DNA of 64,000 nt from assembly GCA_016937215.1 (NCBI GenBank), contig JAFGWI010000292.1:1-64000 (forward strand), in the 5' to 3' direction. This DNA is from Spirochaetales bacterium (GTDB lineage: Bacteria; Spirochaetota; Spirochaetia; SZUA-6; JAFGRV01). Shown one piece after another: positions 44,801 through 53,588 of the stretch (within the stretch, counting starts at the first letter, position 1; every line of letters starts with the position of its first letter). The notes under the pieces are model-generated. The model saw only the letters and a list, made by a program, of their open reading frames with translations. It was not told the DNA's origin and made no database searches. The position numbers and the translations under genes were made by a program.

Positions 44801-45203
44801 ACAGAACCGGTGACATTCGAACGGGCGAATCCGTGAAAAAACTCCATACCTCTTCACCACTGTGTATATTCACACTATGAATTTGATTGTCAGTGGAGCT
44901 ACCGTAAAACATTAAATTATCCTTAACGACCACTTGGTTTGCATAATCAAATGTCATTCGGGTATGTACCCCTGTCCAGGCTGGAGATGGTTTTCCGGTG
45001 TCTAGTATCCATCTCAAACCCAAATTGTCAGGGAGCGTGTTGTTTGTGTAACCGCTTCTGTTTGAATCAGAACGATACTGGATCCAGTTGTCATTTTGTA
45101 ATTCCGCGGGAACATTCTCGTTTCCGCCGCCGGCAAACATTGATCCGGTGAAAAATGAGAATAATGATATCAGAAAGTAAAGTCTGATCATTTTCTTTTT
45201 CAT
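41847..45203 (-). CDS. PQQ-type beta-propeller repeat protein with embedded SAM-methyltransferase-like domain
   Basis: Repeated (I/V)xALDPETGNEIWKN / CLDAKTGNKVWSTP / AYNASNGKTIWERN; central GYCLDVNCGDGALAYELAKISNLHIIATDSNPANVALARKKL. Confidence 0.85.
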   Translation of the reverse strand: MKKKMIRLYFLISLFSFFTGSMFAGGGNENVPAELQNDNWIQYRSDSNRSGYTNNTLPDNLGLRWILDTGKPSPAWTGVHTRMTFDYANQVVVKDNLMFYGSSTDNQIHSVNIHSGEEVWSFFTDSPVRMSPVLYNDMLFAVSDDGKLYCLSAAKGELLWKKEHYADIYKLGNKSMVSSWPSRGGIALKNGIIYYGVGIWPTQGVSIIALDPETGNEIWKNEDTGHAWTLQPHDRAEGYSGVSAQGYLVVTDNHVLVPTGRAVPAAYDINSGELEYFHFQQYRNFGGSRLSATDKYLFVTSGNTRDYEEIIGLRNGIFNENDGHSLTSDDFNTLAASPNQFNSPGLAFNSHYLYSVDPTDLKLKAYDVHNITFSKTEKNSKGEEIINNYLNDPKWTIQTMEKAHSIDIIIADRKVIVGTANGHITIYDSDNKEILWAAEVEGIPYGLCVAQGKLFVSTDEGKIYCFDSLSVNKKALIQGKKINPAPYGNNELYKKAAKEILEKSGIGHGYCLDVNCGDGALAYELAKISNLHIIATDSNPANVALARKKLNQAGLYGNRVQVQLSETTLDRYPSYFANLIISGSSVKTGENPLTSSMPHVQRPYGGILITGKPGSMTMKTRGELEGAGQWTHMYSDPANTICSLDERVKGELGMLWWDDPDFDVPSRHGRGVAPLVKDGMLFMQGIDGIRAYDAYNGHTIWDYYIEDLAKHYDQDNLLGAAITGANYAIDGDKMYIRVGQQQYYKAFREVHVVDIYTGNQIKILTSPKLSDPGKSSWGDLNYWGLVYAKDGTLYGTITDVDHIVSGGYRESDMSHQYSESRAVFAMDPETSDVKWIYEAKNSIRHNTFSIGDNKVYFVDRPIASQDRLRFPSNESGLQKGELLCLDAKTGNKVWSTPDTFTTLTAVSIPHNILIGTQQYTRFKLNSEVGGKIIAYNASNGKTIWERNIEIGAGIKTSWDMYGLDDIPDGITDPSYIFPYTSTNKEGFNTYVYSSRPLIIEDEIFFEPWSLELKTGKDIYRPFARTYNCGILSSGKHMLTMRSGVFGYFNLDDWESGVENWGGFRPACWIHTPVANGLVLVPEGQARCDCSYLMLPSIAFAPKSDLSPNEKKWVSVMNK

Positions 45204-45565
45204 TGGTTATCCTCCTTGTTTTTAGTAACCATTATTTTTTCTATAGAAGGATTATCGGGTTATATGATTTATTGGATATTAATTATCTGTAATTTATCTG
45301 TCTTGATCCAGTTAATATTTGATTATGATTTTTTGTCAGGCTATTTCAATATTATGAGTTAATTGATATGAAATTATTTCAGTGGAATTAATAAAGAAGG
45401 TTTTGTAAAAAACGAAACTTTAACCCCCTATAGATTTACAAAAATCTATCATTCCCAATAAAATCACAGATTCTTTTTCTTTAATATAAATATAATCATT
45501 AACTAATATTTTCAAGATGATTGTCTGTTTATCGTGCTTCTGATTAAGTCAAAAGGAGCGTTGTT

Positions 45566-46849
45566 TTGAAACTTCGGGTGTTGGTTGTCAATGAAATCAA
45601 AGGGCAGTTTGCTTCTTTTTTAGTTCTGGTTTTTGGAGCATGGTTGTCAGCTCTTGTGATAACGAGTCAACTGATTATAATTCGGGCCCATGATATTGAA
45701 ACCAGGACTATTCTCGCCGAGAAAGAAACCCGAATAACAGAAGAATTAAAAGAATTGGAAGAAGAGTATCGAAAGTTGATGCTTGAATTAGGATTGAATT
45801 TATACATTTTGCCTGTTGACCAGAATTTGAATGATTTTTATTCCGATGGTTATGCCTCAAAATGGATACCGGAATCCTATGTTGATCGTTTGGCAAAAGC
45901 CAATAAGATTTCGATTCAGCATTTGCTTCCCCTGGTGGAGCAAAAAATCCAGTGGAAGGAGCAAGGCAACCGGAGGGTAATTCTGATTGGCACACAGGGA
46001 GAAGTTCCTTTAGCGGACACTGATTATCGCGAACCGGTTGTGAATCCTGTTTCTCCAGGAGATATCATTTTAGGTTATGAGATCTGGAAGGGATTGGGGA
46101 TTGATGAAGATGACAGTCTTCTGTTAAACAGTAAAATTTTTAGGGTATCCAAACTTCATGCTCGACGTGGAAACAAGGATGATATTACCATGTGGATTGA
46201 CCTGAATACCGCTCAGGAAATGTTGGGAATGCAGGGAAAACTCACGGGAATTATGGCTTTGCAATGTGTTTGCTATGCTGAAGACGCGAGCGATCTGGAA
46301 AATGAGATTGTTTCCATTCTTCCGGGAACACAACTGGTTTTGTTTGAAAATCAGGTTACAGCCAGAATGGAAACCAGGGCAAGAGCGCAAATCCTGTCCC
46401 AGACAACTTTGAAGGCCGAAGCTGAAAACCGGGCCAGGTTAAAAAAAAACAAGAGAGATTTTTTTCTCTGGTTTATTCCTTTTATCATTCTTTTTTCTTT
46501 TTCGGTCGTGATTTTTATGAGCTTCAGGGATGCAAGACAGAGAAGCCTTGAATTGGGAATCTTCTCGGCTTTGGGTTTTTCCTTTAATCGAATATTGAGC
46601 ATTTTCATTCTTAAATTATTTTTAGCAGGTATTTTCGGAGTGATTGGTGGAATATTAAGTGGTGTGATTCTGGGTTTGGTTTTAAGTGGTCTTTCATTAA
46701 CCAGTTTTTGGGAGTTGGTTTTTCAGGTTGACTTTATAGTCATATTTGTGGCTGTTCCCTTTATTATGGGATTAATGGCAGTGGTTCCGTCGGCCCTGGC
46801 TGCTGGTATGGACACGGCAGATATATTAAGCCGTGGAAAAAAAATTTAG
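45566..46849 (+). CDS. FtsX/MacB-like ABC transporter permease (copy 1)
   Basis: LNLYILPVDQNLNDFYSDGYASKWIPESYVDRL...; RDARQRSLELGIFSALGFSFNRILSIFILKLFLAGIFGVIGGILSG. Confidence 0.85.
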   Translation: MKLRVLVVNEIKGQFASFLVLVFGAWLSALVITSQLIIIRAHDIETRTILAEKETRITEELKELEEEYRKLMLELGLNLYILPVDQNLNDFYSDGYASKWIPESYVDRLAKANKISIQHLLPLVEQKIQWKEQGNRRVILIGTQGEVPLADTDYREPVVNPVSPGDIILGYEIWKGLGIDEDDSLLLNSKIFRVSKLHARRGNKDDITMWIDLNTAQEMLGMQGKLTGIMALQCVCYAEDASDLENEIVSILPGTQLVLFENQVTARMETRARAQILSQTTLKAEAENRARLKKNKRDFFLWFIPFIILFSFSVVIFMSFRDARQRSLELGIFSALGFSFNRILSIFILKLFLAGIFGVIGGILSGVILGLVLSGLSLTSFWELVFQVDFIVIFVAVPFIMGLMAVVPSALAAGMDTADILSRGKKI

Positions 46850-46860
46850 GGAGTTTTCCA

Positions 46861-48144
46861 TTGAAATTGTCTGATTTGATAGTTAAGGAAAACAGCCATA
46901 ATCCCTTTGTATTTATTTTGGGTATAGTGGCTATTACTGTTTCAATAGCAACAATGATTATTTTAACAACATCGCTTCGTTTGAATGAAGAAAGCATAAA
47001 AAAAATATTAAAAGATAAAAAACATCAATTGGAAAGTCAGACAGCGATTATGGAGTATGAATTAAAACGAATTATGAAGGACTATGGCTATAATATCCAG
47101 ATAATCAGCAAGGATTTGGACTTAAATCAATATTATAACCAAGGTTATGCCGATGCGATGATGCCTGAAAACTACCTTGACCTGATTCTTGAGACAAGCA
47201 TTCCCATTGAGCATTTGTATTTTACTGTTGAAGGGAAAATGTACTGGGCTGAAGCAAATCAGCGGCGAGTTTATATTCTGGGGCAAAGCAGTGAAAAGCG
47301 CGGAGGATTGGAGGATACCAGGGAGGCTGAAATCCAAAACGCGCCTCCCCCTGGTACTGCCAAGCTTGGTTACCATTTATGGACAAGCCTTGGTTTAAAC
47401 CCTGGTGATCGTTTTTGGTTGGGAGGAATGAGTTTTCAGCTGCGAGATTGTGAGCCTTATCGCGGCACACAGAAAGATATAAGTATTATTCTATCGATTG
47501 AAGACGCTCAAAGTATTCTTGGTACTGGAAAAAAAATAAGTTCCATCAACGCGATAAAAGTTTATCAGGAAGATATTGGTTATGCCGATTTGGAAAAGGA
47601 TATCCTGAGTCTTTTACCCGAGGCTCAGATTATTTTGCTTGAAAACAAACTGACAACCATGACCAAGTCCAGAAACAGCGCCAGAGAAGCCGGGGAAAAA
47701 ATGATCGCCCATGAGACATTGCATCAACAGCTGTTTCTTCAGCGATTAAGAGTGATGAACTCTTGGCTGATACCTTTGTTATTAATTTTGGGTTTCGCTC
47801 TTATCGCGTTTTTGTTTTATTTGAATAATCGTGATCGTAGAAGGGAGTTTGCATTGCTCCGTGTTTTAGGTTTTAGTAACAATAAAATCATTCGGATTTT
47901 TCTGATGAAATCCATTTTTATGGGCTTGTTAGGGGCCCTTATTGGTCTGGTTTCAGGCTATATCTTTCTGTTTTACATTAAAAACTACCCTGTCAATTTC
48001 TATAGCCTTTCATTGATAGTAGAACCCTTCATGATTATTATTGTACTGTTGTCGACGCCTCTTCTTACCCTGGCTGCCGGTTTTATACCGAGCCTTTCAG
48101 CGACTCGTCTGGATCCGGTAAAAATATTTCAGGAATTTTATTGA
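46861..48144 (+). CDS. FtsX/MacB-like ABC transporter permease (copy 2)
   Basis: NIQIISKDLDLNQYYNQGYADAMMPENYLDL...; NNRDRRREFALLRVLGFSNNKIIRIFLMKSIFMGLLGALIG. Confidence 0.85.
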   Translation: MKLSDLIVKENSHNPFVFILGIVAITVSIATMIILTTSLRLNEESIKKILKDKKHQLESQTAIMEYELKRIMKDYGYNIQIISKDLDLNQYYNQGYADAMMPENYLDLILETSIPIEHLYFTVEGKMYWAEANQRRVYILGQSSEKRGGLEDTREAEIQNAPPPGTAKLGYHLWTSLGLNPGDRFWLGGMSFQLRDCEPYRGTQKDISIILSIEDAQSILGTGKKISSINAIKVYQEDIGYADLEKDILSLLPEAQIILLENKLTTMTKSRNSAREAGEKMIAHETLHQQLFLQRLRVMNSWLIPLLLILGFALIAFLFYLNNRDRRREFALLRVLGFSNNKIIRIFLMKSIFMGLLGALIGLVSGYIFLFYIKNYPVNFYSLSLIVEPFMIIIVLLSTPLLTLAAGFIPSLSATRLDPVKIFQEFY

Positions 48145-48163
48145 TAAGGAAAAAAATCGATTC

Positions 48164-48841
48164 ATGTTAAAAATAAATAATATTTCAAAGAGTTTCAGAA
48201 AACATGATAAATCACTTGTCACAGCCATAAAGAACATTAGTCTGGAGGTGAAATCCGGTGAATTCCAACTGGTTCAGGGGCCAAGTGGATGTGGAAAGTC
48301 AACACTGCTTTTTGCTGCCGGAATTTTATTAAAACCAGATCATGGATCTGTTTTTATTGACCATAATGATACTTATGGTATGGATAAAAACCAGCAGGCC
48401 TTTTTTCGCGCTAAAAATATAGGGTTTGTTTTTCAGCAATTCCATTTACTTCCGTATCTTAATGCCAGAGAAAATATTCTGGCAGCTCATATTCCCTTAA
48501 AGGGTTCAGCCATGAATCAGAAGGATCAGTGCATCCGGCTGGAAGGTCTGCTTGAAAAACTCGGTATTACCCATTGTGCGGATCAAAAACCGTATCAGCT
48601 GAGTATCGGTGAACAACAACGGGTGGCTGTTGCCAGAGCCTTGTTTAATCAGCCTAAAATAATTCTCGCTGATGAGCCTACTGGAAATCTTGATAAGGAG
48701 AATGCATTGATTGTTCTTGATTTTTTATCGGATTTCGCGCTTCAGGGCGGTGCGGTTTTAATGGTAACTCATTCGGAATATCCTGTACGGGGAGTCTCTA
48801 ATATAATTAAAATTAACCAGGGCCATCTTGTGTCTGATTGA
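48164..48841 (+). CDS. LolD/MacB-type ABC ATPase
   Basis: VQGPSGCGKSTLLF; LSIGEQQRVAVARALFNQPKIILADEPTGNLD. Confidence 0.93.
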   Translation: MLKINNISKSFRKHDKSLVTAIKNISLEVKSGEFQLVQGPSGCGKSTLLFAAGILLKPDHGSVFIDHNDTYGMDKNQQAFFRAKNIGFVFQQFHLLPYLNARENILAAHIPLKGSAMNQKDQCIRLEGLLEKLGITHCADQKPYQLSIGEQQRVAVARALFNQPKIILADEPTGNLDKENALIVLDFLSDFALQGGAVLMVTHSEYPVRGVSNIIKINQGHLVSD

Positions 48842-48866
48842 TTATCAAGTAAGAAGAGGTAAAAAA

Positions 48867-49688
48867 ATGAAAAAGGATTTTCATCTTTCAATTTTGTTTA
48901 TAGTCATTATATGCTTTTACGGATTGAATGGCTGTAATAAATCTGATAGTACTGTAACTAAAACTTCAGTGTCCGCAACACCGCTTACTTTGTTTGTTCA
49001 TTGCGCGGCTGGTATGCGGAAGCCTGTTGAAAAAATGGCAGTGGAATTTCAGAATAGAACCGGCTATGTTATTGAGTTCTCCTATGCCGGGACTAACACC
49101 TTGTTGGGTCAAATAAAGGTTACAGAAAAAGGTGATGTGTATATCGCGGGAGATGCTGATTATATTGAAATGGCTAAAGAAGAGTTTTTGATTGAGAGAG
49201 ATGAAATACTTTGTTATTTTGTTCCTGTGATTATGGTTAAAAAAGGGAATCCAAATCAAATCAAATCTCTTAATGATCTTTTGAGGGAAGGTATTCGTAT
49301 TGGCCAGGCCGATGAGAAAGCAGCTGCTATTGGAAGGCTCACTCCAGAAATTGTAGCCATGAACGGGATTTCTCAAAAGGATTGGAATACTCATGTGCGG
49401 CTTTCTACTGGAACGGTGAACGAATTAGGAATTGCTATTGAATTGGGTACTCTTGATGCGGCTATTGTTTGGTCCTCCATAGCTATCAATTATATTGAAA
49501 AGGCAGAAATGATTATTATCCCAAGAAGCAAGAATATTATTCCAAAGGTAGGAGCGGCTGTTTTAAGTTTCAGTGAACACAAGAAAGAAGCTGGTGAATT
49601 ATTGTCCTTTCTTGTGTCTGATTATTCAAAAAGAATATTGGAAAATGAAGGTTATGTTGTTGATCTCGAAAATTTGGAACAGTTTTGA
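48867..49688 (+). CDS. ModA-like substrate-binding lipoprotein
   Basis: Lipobox GLNGC; LFVHCAAGMRKPVEKMAVEFQNRTGYVIEFSYAGTNTLLGQIKVTEKGDVYIAGDADY. Confidence 0.85.
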   Translation: MKKDFHLSILFIVIICFYGLNGCNKSDSTVTKTSVSATPLTLFVHCAAGMRKPVEKMAVEFQNRTGYVIEFSYAGTNTLLGQIKVTEKGDVYIAGDADYIEMAKEEFLIERDEILCYFVPVIMVKKGNPNQIKSLNDLLREGIRIGQADEKAAAIGRLTPEIVAMNGISQKDWNTHVRLSTGTVNELGIAIELGTLDAAIVWSSIAINYIEKAEMIIIPRSKNIIPKVGAAVLSFSEHKKEAGELLSFLVSDYSKRILENEGYVVDLENLEQF

Positions 49689-50590
49689 ATTCTTCAAAGG
49701 AAAATAGCCATATGGAAACATCGCTTACTAAAAAACAAAAAAGAGAAATACCGGGTCTGAAAATTATTACCACCACCATTATGGGGCTTTTGATATCCAT
49801 TATTGTCCTAATGTTTCTGGTAGATATTCTCTTTGTGGATGGTTCGTCCTTGATCGAAGTCCTGAGTTCACCTGAAATTCAACATGCTTTTTTTCTCAGT
49901 CTTTTTACTTCGATATTATCCACGCTTATTGGAATTATCATAGCTGTCCCAACGGCCTATTCGCTTTCCCGTTTTTCCTCCAGAATAACAATCATCTTTG
50001 ATATCATAATCGATTTACTGATTGTAATTCCAGTTTTGGTGATTGGGGTCAGCCTGCTAGTTACCTTCAAATTCGGTCGCGATTTGAAGGATTCCAGCTT
50101 TTTCATTTTTCAATTTATGGGTTGGATTATTTCCGGCTGGGGTGATTTTTTTATTTATAAACCCGCGGGGATTATTTTAGCTCAGGTGATGTGTTCGATT
50201 TCCTTTGCTGTCAGAGCCATAAAGGCCGCTTTTGATAGTATTGATCCTCGCACTGAACATGTGGCCTTAACATTGGGCTGCAATCGTGGTATGGCTTTCT
50301 GGAAAATCAGCCTTCCATTGGCCAAACAGGGAATATTCGCCGGTGGAGTGTTGGCATGGGCCAGAGCTTATGGCATATTCGGTGCTGTTTCGATTGTTGC
50401 CGGTGCAGTAAGGAAAAAAACCGAAGTTTTACCAACATCTGTATTTTTGGAAATCTCTATCGGACGATTGGAGATTGCTCTTGGTATTTCCCTGCTTATG
50501 GTCGCTGTTGCCTTTGTATTTTTATTGCTTCTTCGTGTTTTTTTCGGGGCCGACCTTTTTAGCTTTCACTCTAATGATTCTGATCGTTAA
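49685..50590 (+). CDS. ModB-like ABC permease
   Basis: AFFLSLFTSILSTLIGIIIAVPTAYSLSRF; EHVALTLGCNRGMAFWKISLPLAKQGIFAGGVLAWARAYGIFGA (EAA-like loop). Confidence 0.88.
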   Translation: MNSSKENSHMETSLTKKQKREIPGLKIITTTIMGLLISIIVLMFLVDILFVDGSSLIEVLSSPEIQHAFFLSLFTSILSTLIGIIIAVPTAYSLSRFSSRITIIFDIIIDLLIVIPVLVIGVSLLVTFKFGRDLKDSSFFIFQFMGWIISGWGDFFIYKPAGIILAQVMCSISFAVRAIKAAFDSIDPRTEHVALTLGCNRGMAFWKISLPLAKQGIFAGGVLAWARAYGIFGAVSIVAGAVRKKTEVLPTSVFLEISIGRLEIALGISLLMVAVAFVFLLLLRVFFGADLFSFHSNDSDR

Positions 50591-50617
50591 ATTTTCACAA
50601 AGATAAGGAAAGATATT

Positions 50618-51673
50618 ATGATTGAGATCAAACAACTAAAGTATCAGATAGGTACTTTTGATCTTGAAATATCATTAAAATTAAAAACTAATGAATATTT
50701 TGTATTATTAGGAATGACAGGATCTGGTAAAACCCTGTTTTTGGAATCGCTTTGCGGTTTACGGAAAATCAATTCCGGTTCGGTTCTTATAAATGGAATG
50801 GAAATTTCGGCTCTGTCTCCTTGGAGACGTCCTGTTGCCTATGTTCCTCAAGACGGTGCTTTATTCACTCATATGAGTGTTGAAAAAAATATAGCCTTTG
50901 CCCTTTCTGTGCAACATCAGCCCAAGGACTATATTGAATCGGAAGTTAAAACAGTGGCCCGACTTCTCCATATTGAACCACTTTTAAAGCGAAAGATTAA
51001 AGGCCTTTCCGGCGGAGAATGCCAGCGTGTGGCATTGGCCCGCGCGTTGATTAGCCGGCCGCAGATATTGATTCTCGATGAACCTGTCAGCGCTTTGGAT
51101 GAATATACCCGCGCTCAGGTGTGCTCAGAGCTTCGCAATATTCAGAAGAATCTGAGGTTAACGGTTATTCATGTATGCCATTCTTTTGATGAGGCTCAAA
51201 TGGTCAGTGACCGGATCGGGATTATGCAAAAAGGTAGAATCATACAGGTCGGCACTCTTGAGGATGTGATGAATAAACCAGCTGTTTTGTTTGTGGCTCA
51301 AATCATGCGGCATAAAAATATTTTCCAAGGCATAGCCGAACAAAATAATGAAGGCTCTGTTATTCGAGTAAATGGTTTAGTTTTTAAGGGGCCGGCATTT
51401 GATTCTGATAAAAATCAGAATCCGCTAACTTTCAGTATTCTTCCCTGGATGATAGAGGCTTTTGATTCTGAAGGGGAATTTTCCGATCGCAATATTATTG
51501 AAGGTGAAATTATTGAAGAAAATATGGGTGGGGCCTTTGTGGAATATAAATTAAGGTCATTAATTGATATCATTTTTTATATTTCCAGAATGGACCAATC
51601 GAGGCTAAAGCTGGGTTTGGGTAGGCGCTGTCAGATTCGCTTTTCTTCATCAGCACTTTATATTTTTCCTTGA
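50618..51673 (+). CDS. ModC-like ABC ATPase with C-terminal regulatory region
   Basis: LLGMTGSGKTLFLESLCGL; LSGGECQRVALARALISRPQILILDEPVSALDEYTR. Confidence 0.9.
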   Translation: MIEIKQLKYQIGTFDLEISLKLKTNEYFVLLGMTGSGKTLFLESLCGLRKINSGSVLINGMEISALSPWRRPVAYVPQDGALFTHMSVEKNIAFALSVQHQPKDYIESEVKTVARLLHIEPLLKRKIKGLSGGECQRVALARALISRPQILILDEPVSALDEYTRAQVCSELRNIQKNLRLTVIHVCHSFDEAQMVSDRIGIMQKGRIIQVGTLEDVMNKPAVLFVAQIMRHKNIFQGIAEQNNEGSVIRVNGLVFKGPAFDSDKNQNPLTFSILPWMIEAFDSEGEFSDRNIIEGEIIEENMGGAFVEYKLRSLIDIIFYISRMDQSRLKLGLGRRCQIRFSSSALYIFP

Positions 51674-51778
51674 TTAAGGGGATGGTATCCATACCGTCAT
51701 TTTTATAAATCAGTTTAAAGAGTCATAAAATATCTAACTCTTTAGCCCAGATCTTCCGATGTTTAGAATAGAAAATTG

Positions 51779-52142
51779 GTATTTGTTTAGCAAACAGGTG
51801 CGGCTGTGTTAAAAGCGTTAGGGATTGGAGCCATGGTGTACCATTTTTTCAAAAATGGTACAGCAAAGCGTTTTCCTCTGGATAATTTCCAGACAGGTTG
51901 CATGTATATAGTGAATGCCAGAGCATTCACGTTAGCGAGCAATAAATACGAAGTATTTATGACCAGCACGAAAACCTTCGAAGCGACAGCGAAATGGCGG
52001 GCCTGGTCACAAATTTTCGATTTGCTGCTCGGTGGCGTGAATCCTCATCGGGATTCACTATGTCCATGCAACCTAAAAGCCCGGCCTGCTGGAATGGAAT
52101 GAAAGCAGGCAACGCCCAAAAAATCATGAGCTGAACATATAC
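51779..52142 (+). repeat. Modular hairpin repeat copy I with terminal inverted repeats
   Basis: GTATTTGTTTAGC...GCTGAACATATAC; GCGTTAGGGATTGGAGCCATG..GTACCATTTTTTCAAAAATGGTAC..AAAGCGTTTT; AAATACGAAGTATTTATGACCAGCAC shared with copy H. Confidence 0.88.
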
Positions 52143-52226
52143 GAAAACTGTTTAATTCCGTGTTATCTCGCATTTTTTTGAGATGCGCGCTTTGGAAGTT
52201 CGATAAACTGAAGGAGGCTTGGCCCC

Positions 52227-52844
52227 ATGCGGGTAAACCGAAATGTCTTTGACAAGCATGTAAAATTTTTTGGTCCCGATATGGTGATTTTTGAAGAGGG
52301 AGAACGCGGCGAAGAGATGTACATAATTGTTGAGGGCGAGGTGGAGATCCGTAAGTCTACCTTCAGTTCAGCAACTAAAACTCTGACGGTCTTTAAGAAA
52401 GGCGATATTTTTGGCGAAATGGCCCTGATTGATAAAAAGGCCCGATCAGCTACGGCTGTTTCCATTCGGCCAACTAAGCTTTTGGTGATCACTGAAGCCT
52501 TATTTGAGAATATTATCGAGAAAAATTCCGATTTTGCCAAAAAAATGATTAAAATATTGTCCGAGCGTATTCGCCGGGCCAATTCAATTCTCCAGAATAT
52601 CATGGTAACGAACAGGGATAATCAGGCGATAAATGGTTTGTTTCAATATGCCCATGATAATGGCATTCCGACTTTTAATGGTTTCAGGATCAATATCGTG
52701 GAATTCACTCAATGGGCTTGCGAACACCTGGGCTTGTTGAAAAAAGACATCGATGTGGTGGTTAAGGGCTTATTGAAGCGAAATATCATTACTCAAAGCG
52801 CTCTGGGTAAGGATGAGGTTATTGTCAAAAAGCAGCGGCTTTAA
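52227..52844 (+). CDS. Cyclic-nucleotide-binding-domain (Crp/Fnr-like) protein
   Basis: GPDMVIFEEGERGEEMYIIVEGEVEIRK...FKKGDIFGEMALIDKKARSATAVS. Confidence 0.88.
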   Translation: MRVNRNVFDKHVKFFGPDMVIFEEGERGEEMYIIVEGEVEIRKSTFSSATKTLTVFKKGDIFGEMALIDKKARSATAVSIRPTKLLVITEALFENIIEKNSDFAKKMIKILSERIRRANSILQNIMVTNRDNQAINGLFQYAHDNGIPTFNGFRINIVEFTQWACEHLGLLKKDIDVVVKGLLKRNIITQSALGKDEVIVKKQRL

Positions 52845-52921
52845 TCAGACCCCATAAAAATGTTCCGGCTATCGGGTTTCGAATCTTTTCTTCATTTTCA
52901 TTTTCTGTTATATTTCCGATT

Positions 52922-53551
52922 ATGAAAAATCAATTTTACTTTCGTCGATTATGGGACCAACGGTACCAGTCTGAGGATCATTTAGCGGAATATGATGGCT
53001 GGCTCGATGACTTTTTGCGGGATTTTTATCCTGGTCAACGGCTTCTTGAAGTGGCTATTGGTTCCGGCCCTAACCTTTGTGTATATACAAGGCTGAATCC
53101 TGCTGATATTTATGGTTGCGATTTTTCCGAAACAGCATTGACTTTGGCCTCACAAAAAAAAAGCGGGATCAATCTTTTTTTTCATGATATAAGCGAGCCC
53201 TTTGAATTTGATAATGCTTATTTTTCTGTTATCGTGGCTGATTTGTGTTTGCATTATTTTACTCGCAGGGTGACACAGAGGATCATTGATGAACTTTTTC
53301 GTTTGTTAGGGGCTGGCGGAAAAATCTTTTTACGTGTTAATATGGTCGGAGATTTTGATTCCTGTTTTGGGCAGGGGGATGAAATCGAGGAGAATGTTTT
53401 TCAAAATAATGAAAATATCAAGGCTTTTTTCAGCCCTGAATCCTTATGCGGCTATTTCAAGCAATGGAGAAAAATCAGAGTAGAGCCGAATTATACTGAA
53501 AAGTACGGTAAGCCGAAACAATGCTTGATGGCTGTGTTTGGAAAATCATGA
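52922..53551 (+). CDS. SAM-dependent methyltransferase
   Basis: RLLEVAIGSGPNLCVYTRL...YGCDFSETALTLA...VADLCLHYF. Confidence 0.85.
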   Translation: MKNQFYFRRLWDQRYQSEDHLAEYDGWLDDFLRDFYPGQRLLEVAIGSGPNLCVYTRLNPADIYGCDFSETALTLASQKKSGINLFFHDISEPFEFDNAYFSVIVADLCLHYFTRRVTQRIIDELFRLLGAGGKIFLRVNMVGDFDSCFGQGDEIEENVFQNNENIKAFFSPESLCGYFKQWRKIRVEPNYTEKYGKPKQCLMAVFGKS

Positions 53552-53588
53552 TGAAAACCATCAAGATTTATTAATTCGAGGTAATAAA

